The translations under genes and the position numbers were made by a program. A stretch of DNA of 64,000 nt from Bursaphelenchus xylophilus (Eukaryota; Nematoda; Chromadorea; Rhabditida; Aphelenchoididae): the NCBI GenBank assembly GCA_904066235.2, contig CAJFCV020000004.1, positions 6,758,001 to 6,822,000 on the forward strand, read 5' to 3'. Positions 10,762 to 22,864 of the stretch are shown piece after piece (the stretch's first letter is position 1; every line of letters begins with the position of its first letter). The notes beneath the pieces are model-generated. The model was not told the DNA's origin. It searched no databases and saw nothing but the letters and a program-made list of their open reading frames with translations.

Positions 10762-13700
10762 ATGGCTATTTCCGAAAATGGAATTAAGCTGGAGAAGGCG
10801 GATCAGGTCGAAAAGCCGCTTCTTTCCAAGTTCAAACGAAAGTAAGTGTCCATTATTGTTACCATTGGCTTTTAGAGGTCCTGAGGAAAAGACGTCAAAG
10901 CCCAAGAAGGTGTCCATATTCCAACTGGTGAGTGTATTTCTTGTTTTTGTTATATGTTATAGCTGGGTAGAATTTTCTGTTTTAGTATCGATATGCCACA
11001 AAGTTCGATCTGTTATTGGTTTTAATTGGGGCATCAGTGGCCATAATGACTGGTCTAGGCCTCCCATATCTTTCTGTTCTGATTGGAAGCATGTCCGAGG
11101 CGTTTGTTAATGCGACAATGGCAACAGAATATTATCTTGTCCCGGGTGCGTTAAGATTTTTTTAAATATCTTATCGGTCGTTATCACTTTCGATGAGATG
11201 ATGCTTTTATGACGAGATCGTTAATTGATAAATTTCAGTGCAAACTTCGGACGGATGGAAGTTTTTGGGTGATATTTATAGTCTAGAGGACTTCGAGAGA
11301 GCGGCTATGAAGAGGATATGGATTTCGATTTACATGGGCATTGCCCTCTTCCTCTCTGCCACCATTCAGGTATATAAAAAAGACAAAAAGGAAGACGATT
11401 TATTTTAAAGGTCAACTGTTTTCTCACGGCATGTGAAAATATGATGGGGAGGATAAGAAGAAAGTTCTTTAATGCCATTCTCAGACAAGATATGGCGTGG
11501 TATGACAATAACAACACGGGCACTCTGGCCACAAAACTGTTTGAGTAAGATTTTATGCTAAAATAATAAAGCACAGAGCTTTTAAAACCAACTGCAATTA
11601 ACAAATGTAACACCTTTTTTAAAGTGATCTTGAAAGAATGCGGGAAGGAACTGGTGACAAAGTGGCTCTGGCCATTCAATATACTGCTCAGTTTTTTGGC
11701 GGATTTCTGGTCGCTTTTACATACGATTGGTATCTGACTTCGATCATGATGTCACTAGCTCCATTAATGATGGGAAGCGGTGCTTTTATCGCCATTCTAA
11801 TGGCTCGATCATCCGCCAACGAAGCTGAGAAGTATGCAAAAGCCGGGAACATCGCTGAAGAGGCGTTGAGTTCCGTCAGAACTGTTTATGCTTTCAATGG
11901 CCAGATGACTGAATGTTCTCGGTATGTTGTGGAGGATGTATTTGTCATTGCGTTAGGTACGAAGATGGGCTAAAACAAGCAAGATGGAGTGGAATGCTTC
12001 GGTCTATCTACATTGGCACCGGATTTGCCTTTACATTTGTGGTTCTATTTTCTTCGTATTGTATTGCTTTTTGGGTGGGAACAAATTTGGTAATTGACAA
12101 TGGCATGCACCCTGAGGTCATGATTACTGTATTCTTTGCTGTTATGATGGGATCGATGGCATTGGGACAAGCTTCCCCTCAATTTGCGGTCATTGGAACA
12201 GCCCAAGGAACGGCGGCTTCGATCTATGAGATTATTGATAGGGTAAGCTTACATTTTTACGATTAATATACTCATGATTATCTAATATGATAACATTTGT
12301 GCAGGAAACTGAAATCGAACCAAGGCTTTCCACAGGAAAGGTGTTGAAGAACATGTCTGGCCATATTTCTATTAGCAATGTCTCCTTTTCTTATCCTTCT
12401 CGACCTGAAGTCAAGGTCCTTCAAAGCGTTTCCCTTGAGATAAAACCTGGCGAAGTTGTTGCTTTGGTGGGAGCTAGTGGAAGCGGAAAGAGCACTTTGT
12501 GTTCTCTTCTCCTACGGTATTATGATGTAAATGAAGGCTCTATTACTATCGATGAAGAACCAATAAAAGAACTTGACGTCCATTTCCTCCGGCGATCTAT
12601 CGGAATTGTTAGCCAAGAGCCAGTTTTGTTCAACATGACCATCAAGGAGAATATTCAGTGTGGGTCTGCGGAGGAGTTGACTGAAGATCAGATCAGAGAT
12701 GCCTGCAAACAAGCAAATGCCGCCAAGTTCGTGGAATCTCTACCACTGGGATATAAGACTTGTGTTGGAGAGAGAGGAATCCAATTGTCCGGAGGGCAAA
12801 AACAACGAATTGCCATTGCACGCGCGCTAGTCGGGAAACCGAAGGTATTACTTTTGGATGAATCCACGTCTGCTTTGGATGCTGAAAGTGAAGCTAAAGT
12901 CCAAGAAGCATTGGACAAGGCATCAAAGGGCAGGACTACTTTGATCATCGCCCATCGATTGTCAACGGTCAAGAATGCGGATAGAATTGTGGCCATGGAG
13001 AATGGGGAAATTGTGGAATCAGGATCTCATGAAGAGTTAATGGAGAGGAAAGGAGTTTATTACAATCTTGTCAATGCTCAGGTATTCGACGATGCAATCA
13101 ATGAGACTGGGGGTATGTCAAATTTCTGATTATTTTCACTTTCCAGGGGACGCTGGATGTAGCCATGACCTCGCCTCCAATTCGAGTAGAAATAGTTCTC
13201 CGGTCAGAAATCTGGCCAGGAATTCGATCCCTGAATCCAGCGAGGCTCAAAGCAGTCGAAGAAAGAAACCAGACGCTGTAACGGAGCTAAAACGGCTAGA
13301 AAAAGAGTTGAAGGAAGAGAACGCGAAACCGAAGGACTTCCTGAGCATATTGAAGTATGCGAGGCCTGAGTGGTGGATGCTCTCCTTGGGCGTCTTGGTG
13401 TGTATCATCGAAGGATGCGTGTTCCCATTGTTTTCTGTCTTCTTCTCTAACGTTCTGGAGGTAAGCATGAATTTTTTATTGATTTTTTTGTTTTTTTTTA
13501 TATGAGAGGGATTCCGCTTAAATGCTTAAATTAAGTTTTTTCGCCATGACGCTCAAGCAGTCACCCATATCGAATTTTTTGCTTTGCGCGGTACAGGACC
13601 CACAATCATCTAACAAGGAAAGTATTTTTATGGGGCTCCTACTTTTAAACGGGACATACCTCAAAAAATCCCTTAAATCATGTTGATTCAGAATATGTAA

Positions 13701-16006
13701 AAAGTTAGCTGCCCAATGGGGGTTTTAGGAGTGAAAAGTCAGTCGCAAGTTGGCTTAAAGTCCTACGTAAACCCCTTTCAGCCCAATTTTTCGCAGATTT
13801 ACAAATGTTTCTTGAGTTTACTAGAATTTTTTATCGTTCTTTTTTTCAATTCCTGCGCCTTTTGGTCTAGAAATTTAGTCGGGTTTTGGGCATTTTCTTG
13901 ATCAGCACAATTTTCCGGATTTTTCGAGATATGTGTCGTCTAAAAGTGGGACCCCCGTAAAAAGTACTCTCCTTCTAAAATTTTGCAATGTGCGAATAAT
14001 TCTAATCACTATACCGTCCAGAAAAAGTTTTTTTTTGAATTGGACTTCGGTGGCAAGAATTATTCGCACAAAAAATTTGAATTTACTCGGAACCCCTCTT
14101 ATATTTTAGGTATTTGCGGGTACAGATCCGGAAGAAAAGAGAGCCAATGGTCATTGGTGGGCTCTGTCGTTCCTCTTCTTGGGTCTAGTCCAGGGTCTTT
14201 CGATGTTCCTCCACGCCGTTTTGTTTGGATTCAGTGCCGAGAGATTGACCATGAGGCTGAGATCATCTCTTTTCCATCGTATTTTATCACAGGATATGTC
14301 ATATTTCGACCAACCCAGCCATTCTCCGGGCAAATTATGTACTCGTCTTTCAACGGATGCCCCAAATGTGAAGTCGGCAATCGATTATCGCCTTGGGTCG
14401 GTGTTTTCCAGCATCGTTTCGTTCGGTTGTGGGATTGTTTTGGCTTTTTATTACAATTGGGCCATGGCGATTTTGGTGGTCTGTATCTTTCCATTGGGCG
14501 GAGTGGGGCATTATTTCCACATGAGATATATCAAAGGGAGGTCGAAGGATGACGAAAATGAGTGGGAGAATGTCGGGAAGGTGAGGGAATGAGAGCAAAA
14601 GCCTGAAATAATACAATATATTAATTCTCTAATTGAAGACGGTGTAATACTTTTAGGTAGCCATCGAAGCCGTTGAGAATATCCGCACAGTTCGATCCCT
14701 CGCTCTTGAAGATGTCTTTTACAACAACTTTTGTGATCATTTGGAACGGCCGATGAGAACTTTAAGAATCCGCGCCAGATTCCAGGGCTTCACCTATGGG
14801 TTCGCTTCTTCCATCTTCTACTTTCTGCATGCCGCTTCTTTCGGCTTTGGTGTCTACTTGATCATGAGTCAGAACGAGCGTCCCATGAGTGTCCTAAGAT
14901 GTTTATTTGCCATCAGTTTTACCGCCGGAAGTATGGGCTATGCAAGTGCTTACTTCCCCGAGTATGCAAAGGCCAGATTCGCTGCTGGAATTATATTCAA
15001 AATGCTTAATGAAAGGCCCAAAGTTGATAATCAGTCATCCGTCGGGAGAGAACTAGTAAGACCGAAATTGACGTAGATAATCGAACCATTGCCACAAAAT
15101 AACTTTAGTTATTCTATAACATCATTTTAGAACCAAATTGATGGAAGTATATCCTTGAAAGATGTCTATTTTTCTTATCCGCAAAGAATACAAGCACAAG
15201 TTTTAAGAGGATTGAATTTGGAGATACCGGCAGGAAAAACGATCGCTCTGGTTGGCGCAAGTGGATGCGGGAAAAGTACAGTATTCAGCCTAATCGAGCG
15301 GTTTTACGATCCAAATTGTGGGGATATTGCAATTGATGGGATCAATATCAGAGAAGTGGGGCCTCTAACTCTGAGGAAAACAATGGCGATGGTCTCGCAG
15401 GAACCCGTTCTCTTCGACAGATCCATTAAGGAAAATATTCTTTACGGAATCGATCACCAAGTGGATGATGAGAAGTTGGAAGAGGTCTTGAAGATGGCTA
15501 ATATCTCACAGTTTATATCCGAATTGCCAGAAAAACTGAACACGAGAGTTGGAGACAGGGGAACTCAGTTATCTGGGGGGCAAAAGCAGAGAGTTGCCGT
15601 AGCCAGAGCCTTGATAAGGGAACCTAAATTATTATTACTGGACGAGGCGACATCGGCTTTGGATTCGGAATCAGAGCGGGTCAGTTATAAACATTTTTTG
15701 TATTTATTCTTTTAACCAACCTGTTTTTATTGATTTGCGGTTTTAAAATCTGAGGGAAAACACTATAAAACATCGCCCTTGCAGGTTGTCCAGCAAGCCA
15801 TAGATCGTGCCACCCAAGGCCGAACTTGTATCATCATTGCTCATCGCCTCTCGACCATCATGAACGCTGATATGATCGCTGTGATCAAAGACGGTCAGCT
15901 ATTTGAGTTTGGTACCCATCAAGAACTGCTGGACAAGAAGGGTGTGTACTCCGAGCTGGTCGAGAAACAAAATATTCGAGGACGGGGTAACACAAACGAT
16001 TTGTAA
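10762..16006 (+). CDS. ABCB-type P-glycoprotein (full transporter)
   Basis: Thirteen exons (10762-10841, 10876-10927, 10986-11145, 11239-11369, 11411-11544, 11625-11921, 11957-12242, 12305-13112, 13147-13460, 14110-14580, 14657-15055, 15131-15679, 15785-16006) join in phase to 1300 residues, the usual full-transporter length (TMD1-NBD1-linker-TMD2-NBD2). NBD1 has Walker A GASGSGKST (~residue 436), LSGGQKQR and Walker B VLLLDESTSALD; NBD2 has GASGCGKST (~1086), LSGGQKQR and LLLLDEATSALD. Both catalytic glutamates and H-loops (IIAHRLST) are present, so both sites look competent. The linker is charged and serine-rich (RNSSPVRNLARNS). These plasma-membrane pumps export lipophilic compounds and contribute to drug tolerance in nematodes. 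Two acceptors (before 11411 and 11625) read TTTTAAAG, with A rather than pyrimidine at -3. Intron 9 (13461-14109) carries a repeat. Confidence 0.96.
13600..13830 (+). repeat. Interspersed repeat, copy 1 (P-gp intron 9)
   Basis: The segment from ACAAGGAAAGTATTTTTATG (13604) through CTACGTAAACCCC (13762-13775), with weaker similarity to about 13830, matches 50860-51088 in inverse orientation. Shared blocks include TTTTAAACGGGA, TTAAATCATG.TGATT.AGAATATG and AAAGTCCTACGTAAACCCC. Both copies lie inside introns. No coding potential is seen, so it looks like a non-autonomous mobile element or its fragment. Confidence 0.7.
13988..14072. repeat. 85-bp hairpin-forming inverted repeat in P-gp intron
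   Basis: TGTGCGAATAATTCT and its exact reverse complement AGAATTATTCGCACA flank a 55-base loop. The hairpin sits just upstream of the exon 10 acceptor at 14109. It may be a small foldback element or an RNA hairpin in the pre-mRNA. Confidence 0.6.
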
Positions 16007-16344
16007 TGCCAAACAATCTACTTTTAAACCAGTATTACTTCACTTCGATGTGATCTTTCCCCGAACGCGTGTAATGTTATTCTCACTTTATTTAATGTAT
16101 TTATGGTTTAAATTTATTTTACCGTTATGATAAATATGGTGCCAATAAAACTCCCTAAAGTCAGGCATTGTTAAACCGCTGTAGTACCGAACGACAGAAG
16201 GTAGATATAGTAACTTCCAGTATATGAACGATATTGCCTTTTTAATTTCCCAAACCCAGCTTTAGCGTGGTTGACACAATAGCATTAAGCAAGAAAGAAA
16301 ATTATTGTCTGTGTAATTGATTTATAATTTACTTTTATCAGCTT

Positions 16345-16467
16345 GTCGGGAAAGCAATGAACACACTGTTTTATCACCGCCGAGAATTGCTCCGCGGCAA
16401 ATTCAAGTCACGTTTCATTCCAGCAACACGATCGGCGCAGCGACATTGTGTTCATTATTTTCCCGAC
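16345..16467. mobile_element. 123-bp MITE-like inverted-repeat element
   Basis: The ends GTCGGGAAAGCAATGAACACA and TGTGTTCATTATTTTCCCGAC are reverse complements over 21 bases with two mismatches. The interior is GC-richer than its flanks and non-coding. It lies between the 3' ends of the P-glycoprotein and otopetrin genes. I see no clear target duplication. Confidence 0.6.
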
Positions 16468-16581
16468 GCGTGGATGTTCTTACAAAATGCATGAGAAATA
16501 TATGGTTTCAATAAGTCATGATGAGAGGTTTTTAATGTTTCGCATGATTAAACCCGTCGTTTAAAATAAATTAATGTCAGA

Positions 16582-19244
16582 TCAGCCCTTCCATGAGTAA
16601 GCATTCTTCCAAACCTCGGCCAGACAAACGGAAGAGTGGAATCGGTAGAAGATGGTCAACGGGGAGAAGCTTCTCACCAAGAACACCCAGCTTTTCTTCC
16701 CATAAAAGTTGACCACAGCTTCACTAACCCCCGCCTTCTCAGATTCCAATAAATTCATCAAAAACATGGCAATATTGGCTATCAAAAGGAAGGTGATCGC
16801 CTGTTTCCCTGGCTGTTTCTCCCTCAATTCATCGTCTCCTTGGATCCTCAGTTTGCCAGCGATGTAGATTAAGGAAGATTGAAGGCCCACCTGGATGACG
16901 GTAACTGTTATAGTCGGGTTACTGTACCTGACATATCCTTGTGATGTGAACTGCCAGTAAAATAATGCTCAGTTTGTTCCAATTCCCGTCTCCTGTTAAT
17001 CCTACCAATCCAGCGACTGAATAGATCATCTCCCCGGCCATCCCGAGTGAGAGTAATATCATGTCCAAGAGTTCCTGAGAACATTTTATGTTGTTTCTTT
17101 TAGTTTACCTGACTTGGGTTTGGATTCACCTTCCTTCTTCCATTAGTGTCGTATTCGTTGTAATATCTCAGGTTTCGCATTTGATATAATGCATAAACAC
17201 ATCCAAAACTTGCGATGATATACTAAATCATTAGTCCTTTCCAAGCATAGCGCATACCTGTGCTATATCAGTCACTCCAAACACCATAGCAGCTACGTGA
17301 GTGAGTCCTAGAATGGTATATCCGTAATAAACAGCCATCGAAGTGAATGTTCCTGCAAGAAAAGCGAGTCCAAAGAACAATCCAGATGTCGTTTTGGAGC
17401 AATCCATCCGTATCTGATGCTTCCTTCTCACATAAACAGTCGGCTCTTTGACATGATCAATATTTCTCCAGACAATGAACATGACGGCCGCCCCAATCAA
17501 TGAGTATTCTACCATGGAAGTGTACATAATCTCGGAGAGCGAGCCAAGAATACATTCCGATCCCTCACAATACCTGGTGTGATGATGATGGGCGATGGTC
17601 ATGGAGCCCGAGAAAGTCGCGTGTTTGGGAGTCGCGTTCTCATTCCCCTCCTTGGAGAAGATCTCGCGGATCTCCCGATCCATGACCCCTTCCTCGATGA
17701 GAATATAACGGATCCAAGTCCACAGGTTCGCGGCCACCAGATGCATGGTCCCGAAACGAGCGATGGTCTGACTTCCGGTTATCGAGATCTTCCAATTGCA
17801 GAAAACAAAATGCATCTGGGTGAAGATAAACACGATGGAAAAGACGTCCATGGTCACTTGCAGTTTCTGACATTCCTCACTGTTTCCAGTACAAAGGAAT
17901 GCGTTAAAGGAATGGTATACGGTGCCAATCAGACCAAACACTGAAGCAAAATTAACTAGTCAAAAGAAGTCTCTGGTGCAATATAATGACAGAAGAGCAC
18001 GCTTACCGACTGCTCCCAACCTCAGAAATAAACTGCCGGCACTCGGACTGTCATGAGTGACCTTCCGATAGATAGTGGCATCAGCATACGAATGGTCGTC
18101 AAGAGATTGGCTCGACTCCGAACTACTAAAGCGTCCATAAAGGGATACTGTAGCCGATTACTCACCTAACTTTGCTGATTTTGATGCAGATCTTAAACTT
18201 CTTCAGTGTCTGTTTCCATCGTGGATGTAATAACAATACGACGTAGCAATAGAATAGGAAAATTATGCTGATCCCATACATATACATCCCAAATAACTGT
18301 AAGTTTGAGGATGTAAATACTTTGATGTTTTACTATTTTTTTAAATTTATAATATTATCCTCACCATGTCTTTGGTATCTATCGTTCTCTTTCTTTCGGC
18401 CGCCAAAAGATGGGACAATTCGAATACAAGGGCAAAAATTGTCATCACCATGGCATAAAAGGCAGATAAGGCAACGATTACTGAATTCCTGCAAAATACG
18501 ACAAAAAATAAAAATGAAAAAAGATTTAATGCACTGACTTGGCTTCGGTGTTGTCAATCCATCTCAATGGAGGCTCTATGTCGATAACTTCCGACTTTGA
18601 AGCCGTAATAGAGCCAGTTAACGACTGGGATCTGGTCAGTGTCTAAAACAATACAGTCACGTCTTAAACAAGGGACACTTTAAAATAAATCCCTTCGTTT
18701 CTACGATCCCTTGAATACCTGAGGACTTTGCAGATTGATGATCACATCCACATTCTTCTTCTTGGGCTTTATCAGACTCAAAAAAAAGTCTGACATGGCA
18801 TGGACTGGACGGTCAGAGACCTGTCCCTCCCTTTGGACCGATCAAGTGGACCCGCACGGGCCCTTCTTCAGACCCATCAAGAGTTAAACAGTAATTGTCT
18901 TGGGACAGAAATGGACAAAAGACTCCCGTTTGTAAAGTTTGACACAAAAACCAAAAGAGATGGCCCACCTTGGACAGTTGGATCATCGTGGCAGAATCTG
19001 AAGAGTCGCAGAGCCAATCGGCATACGTCTTGTTCTTCGGGATCTCTCTGAAATCGGATTATATTATGTTAGACAAAAAATTAAAGAATTAAAATAATAG
19101 TTTTATATAAAAGGAGCTAGCTGGTGGATTGGTCCAAAAGCATACTCAAAGTTCTGACTCTTGACCCAGCTCCTTGTGAATCGAGTCCGTGGATGCTGAA
19201 TTCTCTTCCGTCTTCTTCTGAGGCCGATCAGAATCCTCGAACAT
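16582..19244 (-). CDS. Otopetrin-like proton channel
   Basis: The confident part is nine exons (18796-18719, 18642-18539, 18488-18365, 18296-18166, 18125-18007, 17940-17258, 17222-17130, 17074-16928, 16890-16582), about 596 codons. Otopetrins are proton-selective channels with about twelve membrane helices; this protein has multiple hydrophobic segments and the family blocks HLVAANLWTWIRYILIEEG and a C-terminus FYRFHSSVCLAEVWKNAYS. A His-rich stretch (IAHHHHTRYCEG) lies in an extracellular-type loop. The N-terminus is uncertain: two upstream exons (19244-19159, 19047-18969) and an extension of the next exon to 18826 join in phase from MFEDSDRPQKKTEENS, giving about 660 residues, but those splice sites are weak and translation could start at 18796. 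A 40-nt intron (18126-18165) is needed. The preceding gene ends only ~270 bp upstream on the same strand. Confidence 0.88.
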
Positions 19245-19517
19245 CCAGATGAATCCTCGGAGCTGGTCGTCTTCCTCTTCTCCAGTTTCGTTTTATTTGA
19301 AGATGGGGACGGAACGGAATGATCCATCACCTGAGGGTCGCGTTTCGAGCTCGGGTCAAGACAAACAATGGCTTCATTGACGGTAATTCAATCCAGACTC
19401 GTGATGGACATGCAGTGACCGAAGGTTTAGGTTTGTAAAAACTATAGTCAGACTTGAGGATACGGTAGAATTGGAATTATTTATTTAAAAAAATCGTATA
19501 ATAAATGTAATAAGTGT

Positions 19518-20480
19518 CTACTCATTGGTTCTCTCCTTCTTCTCAATGGTCGCCCCATTGTCTTCCTTATTTACAGTCGCTTCCCAATCAGATTTAATAT
19601 CATCCATCTACAATAAAAAAAGTTTGTAATATTTGAACCAAACTTCATCTAAAACAATATGACCTAACCTACAGTAGGATAATCTCCTTTCTTGGCTACC
19701 CTTCCCGCTTTTATCAGTTCTTGTTTGTCATCGTAGACTTGTGTCTTTGGTTTGGGAGCATTGGCCGCAGATTGGGATGTTGATTTTAAGGAGCTGTCTT
19801 CATCTACTAAAGCATGACCTCCCTTCTTCTCACTCAGCTTCACATTCATCTCATCCTCGAGTTTCTTTGATTTTTCTGATTTTTCGGGCACAAATTGAGA
19901 CAATGATTGATTGGAAGATGAGAGAAATATGACCTTTAAATGATAAAACAAGTTAGAAAGAGTAGTCCTTGAGGAAATAACGAGCTCATGAGCACTCACC
20001 GCACTCTTGTCCACGTCCTTCACCTTATGGGAAGGTCCTCTTTTCCTGTTCTTACCCCTCTTCTCCTAAAAAAGTAATCAAATTTCCGAATATAAACTGC
20101 ATCACAGTTTAAAAGGCATTTTCAAGGGCCATCATCTTCTCCCATCACATTCCAATTTGCATATCAAAATGTTTGTTTTTGACTGCTTACACTCTTCTTC
20201 GTTTTTTTCCGATCTGATCCATGATCTCTATGCCTCTTTTTGTGCTTTCTTTTCTTCTCTTCTAGCGTTTGTTCTGTGGGGTTTTCTTTATTTTTTCTGT
20301 TTCCACATACAATCAAATTCCAGAGGATGGAGATGATTGAAAGAAGGGCAACAACGACATCTAAAGTGATTGCAATTTAAAATTAAAAAGTACGTTAATT
20401 ACTCAGAAATCCAAAGCTTTCCTACTAGTAATATCCGGGAGATCTTCAGTTCCGATCCATCTTTGTGCCAGCCGATACAT
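19518..20480 (-). CDS. Lysine-rich single-pass membrane protein, unrecognised
   Basis: Five exons (20480-20426, 20360-20191, 20065-20000, 19933-19673, 19607-19518) join in phase to 213 residues. The short N-terminus (MYRLAQRWIGTEDLPDIT) is followed by a hydrophobic helix (VVVALLSIISILWNLIVCG) and then a strongly basic stretch (EEKKRKHKKRHRDHG, KKTKKS, EKRGKNRKRG). The C-terminal part is hydrophilic and ends with KKGDYPTMDDIKSDWE and a charged tail. By the positive-inside rule the Lys-rich part should be cytoplasmic. I do not recognise the family. One acceptor (CATTTAAAG before 19933) has A at -3. It lies immediately 5' of the otopetrin gene on the same strand, so the two may be co-transcribed. 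Exon 1 is the least certain part. Confidence 0.6.
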
Positions 20481-22864
20481 GATTCGGTAAAAGAGAAAAT
20501 GATTTCTCGATTACTTTTTAAAATTTTTTTTTATTTTCTAATCCAAATGACGTCATTCCAATTGTCTAAAGTCCCGTTTCTCGGGCTGATTATTTTTTAT
20601 TACCATTTGGCACTCCAATCACTCAATTTGCAATGGGGCCGTCCCTTAAAACGTGTCAAATTGAGGGGCAAAGTGCGGAAAGAAGCCTGCCCCGGGCATT
20701 TATTTGTTTTCTAATTCGAATATCCTGTTTTTATTACTTTCCCACACCGAAAGTCTGGCCGAGTCAGCCGTTGGATATTGTAGCGTTTCCTTTTCTAATC
20801 ATCAAACTGGAAAACTTTTAATTGTCGACCAGACTGAGCTCTACAGTAATGTGTTGGTGGGTAGATCCCCGATGCTCATCGCAATGGAATCCGTTATTGT
20901 CTCTAACGAGGCTATTCTTGTCCTCTCCTTCTATTTATGGACAGTATACTTTATAAGCTCGGTTATGTTCGTTCTTGCCCTCAGGCCTCCTATTCGTATC
21001 CAATTTAAGTCTGCTTTTGTTTTTTGGTTCAATAACCCAAGGAAAAAAATCCGAGGCGGTTCTTATGTTATCCATAACCCTACTGTCGGTCTCGTATTGT
21101 TGATGCCTAGTGCAATATAAAACGGATGTTAGAACGGGTGTGTAAGTCTTAGAGAAAAATCTTATGGAAATTAGCATGCTAACTTTGGTCTGTGATGTCT
21201 TATGTAATATAAATTTGAACTCTATGAGAGATCTAAGTGAATTTTAAGGCAATTTGGCTGCTACCTAGAAAATGCGAGAACGTGTAATGGCAGCTGTTTA
21301 CATTCCAACTACAAATTTTTTCGTCTTCTCACACTTCTTTCAGTTTCTTCTTGAGAACAAATAGAGTTTAATGTGGAGTAAAATTGTAATTTCGAATAGA
21401 AATTAGTTTCTGAATAAAAATAATTGGCATTAGGTGATCAGGTTTCTCTTAACCAATTCTAGGCATGTTTTCCCAAGTTTTTTAAAGATGATTAGAATTT
21501 GTTTTTGGTGGCTAAAGTATCTGGAAATAATTTTTTTTATTAAAACTTTTTGTGCTCAAATTGCCCGAGGGTTTATTAAATGGAATTCAGAGAGGATACT
21601 TGGTCATTTCATCTTAAGATTAATTATTTTGTCCAGAAGGGGCGTGTGCTTTTGGGATGTTTCGAATCCAGGGATCATAAGTATGGGCCCTGGACAAGAA
21701 TTCAGGGATAAGTGCACTTGTCCATTTTTTGGGTTTCCCCTATTTTGGCCGTATGAAACAACGTTTTCAAAAAATGCTAGCGCGCAAATCGTTCAAAATT
21801 AGGTTCATTTTTCATATTTGCTTTCAAAAAATATCAACCGAATACGGTATTTTTTACAAAGATAAAAACTGATGACTAAACATACTGTCATGTCGAATGG
21901 AGATTGTTTCGCCCCTACTGCTTTTATACTATAATATTCAATGTCTTACAGAAAACGTGAAGGGAAGTCGGAGGCTATAACTTCCGGCGGAGGCGGCGCA
22001 GAGACTTTGTTTTTGGAATATGTGTTTTTAAGCGACAATGATTTTTGTCTATGAAATAACAAGATTTTAAAGGGCTAACTGAAAGCGCTATGACCATATA
22101 AAGTAGGACCACTTTACCCCGAAAACCAGCATTTTTTGGTTTAAAATTACCAAAAAATCTTGGACTTTTTCGGTTGAAAGTCGTCGAGAAATGCTCTTTT
22201 TTGGTCGATAGAGTTGATCTTGAAAACAGGGAAGGAAATTGCCAATACGTTGCAAATCATGCAAGAATTCTACTATTCCGAGATCCGCGTATGACCCTGA
22301 GGGCACTTTTCAAGAAAGTTTCCAAAATTCTTTTGTCCTTACGGTGGACAGCTGAAATTAAATAAAAACTCCAAAAATCTGTCTTGTGCCTCAGGGAAGA
22401 GGAAATACTTTGCTAGAGTAGAGCATGAATCGATTGATGATCAAACTTGTTGAAGAAATGGAGTTCATATAAAGCACGTTACCTATAAATTTCAGCGGAT
22501 CTAGTCCAAAGTTAAAAGTTGCGCAGTCTTACATAACGTTGCGCAATTCCTCTTGTTGTAAAAATCTCTGCCTTTCTCTGTCGGCTCCTCCCCTCCCCCT
22601 TTGTTGCAAACTTTCAACTTTGGACTAAATCCGCGGGCTTGGGATGGACTAGCGCGCTGAAATTTATAAGTAAGGTACCATATCTAGACTGGTCCAAGTT
22701 AAATCGGCGGAGCATAGGACCCTGTATTCCCCTTCCAATTTCTGTTTTTGGTTGTCAAAAGCGCAACATTCCAAGACGCAACTGTTTTATCCGCGTTATC
22801 CTTTTTAATTCATCTTTGTTTTCCTTTCTTCAGCTTTATGCCTTTTGTTGTTGTCGGATAATTT
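20481..22864. other. Intergenic region, 2.4 kb, no gene seen
   Basis: Apart from the inverted-repeat element at 22479-22673, I see no exon chain or conserved motif here. The sequence is AT-rich with T-homopolymers, and the open frames are hydrophobic junk typical of T-rich DNA. It separates divergent genes and should contain their promoters. Confidence 0.4.
22479..22673. mobile_element. 195-bp MITE-like foldback element
   Basis: Left end TTACCTATAAATTTCAGCG and right end CGCTGAAATTTATAAGTAA are reverse complements with one mismatch. A second, inner pair, GCGGATCTAGTCCAAAGTT and AACTTTGGACTAAATCCGC, extends the arms with one mismatch. The arms are interrupted on the right by about 18 extra bases. 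The interior has no coding potential. This is the structure of a miniature inverted-repeat transposable element. Confidence 0.75.

Noticed and set aside
13983..14552. 189-codon plus-strand frame overlapping P-glycoprotein exon 10
   Set aside because: It runs from the intron into the exon in the wrong frame; the true frame carries the ABC transmembrane sequence.
19159..19327. Start MDHSVPSPSSNKTK for the otopetrin gene
   Set aside because: The frame can also join exon 2 in phase, but its later part (ILIGLRRRRKR) looks like off-frame sequence, while MFEDSDRPQKK looks native; neither is proven.
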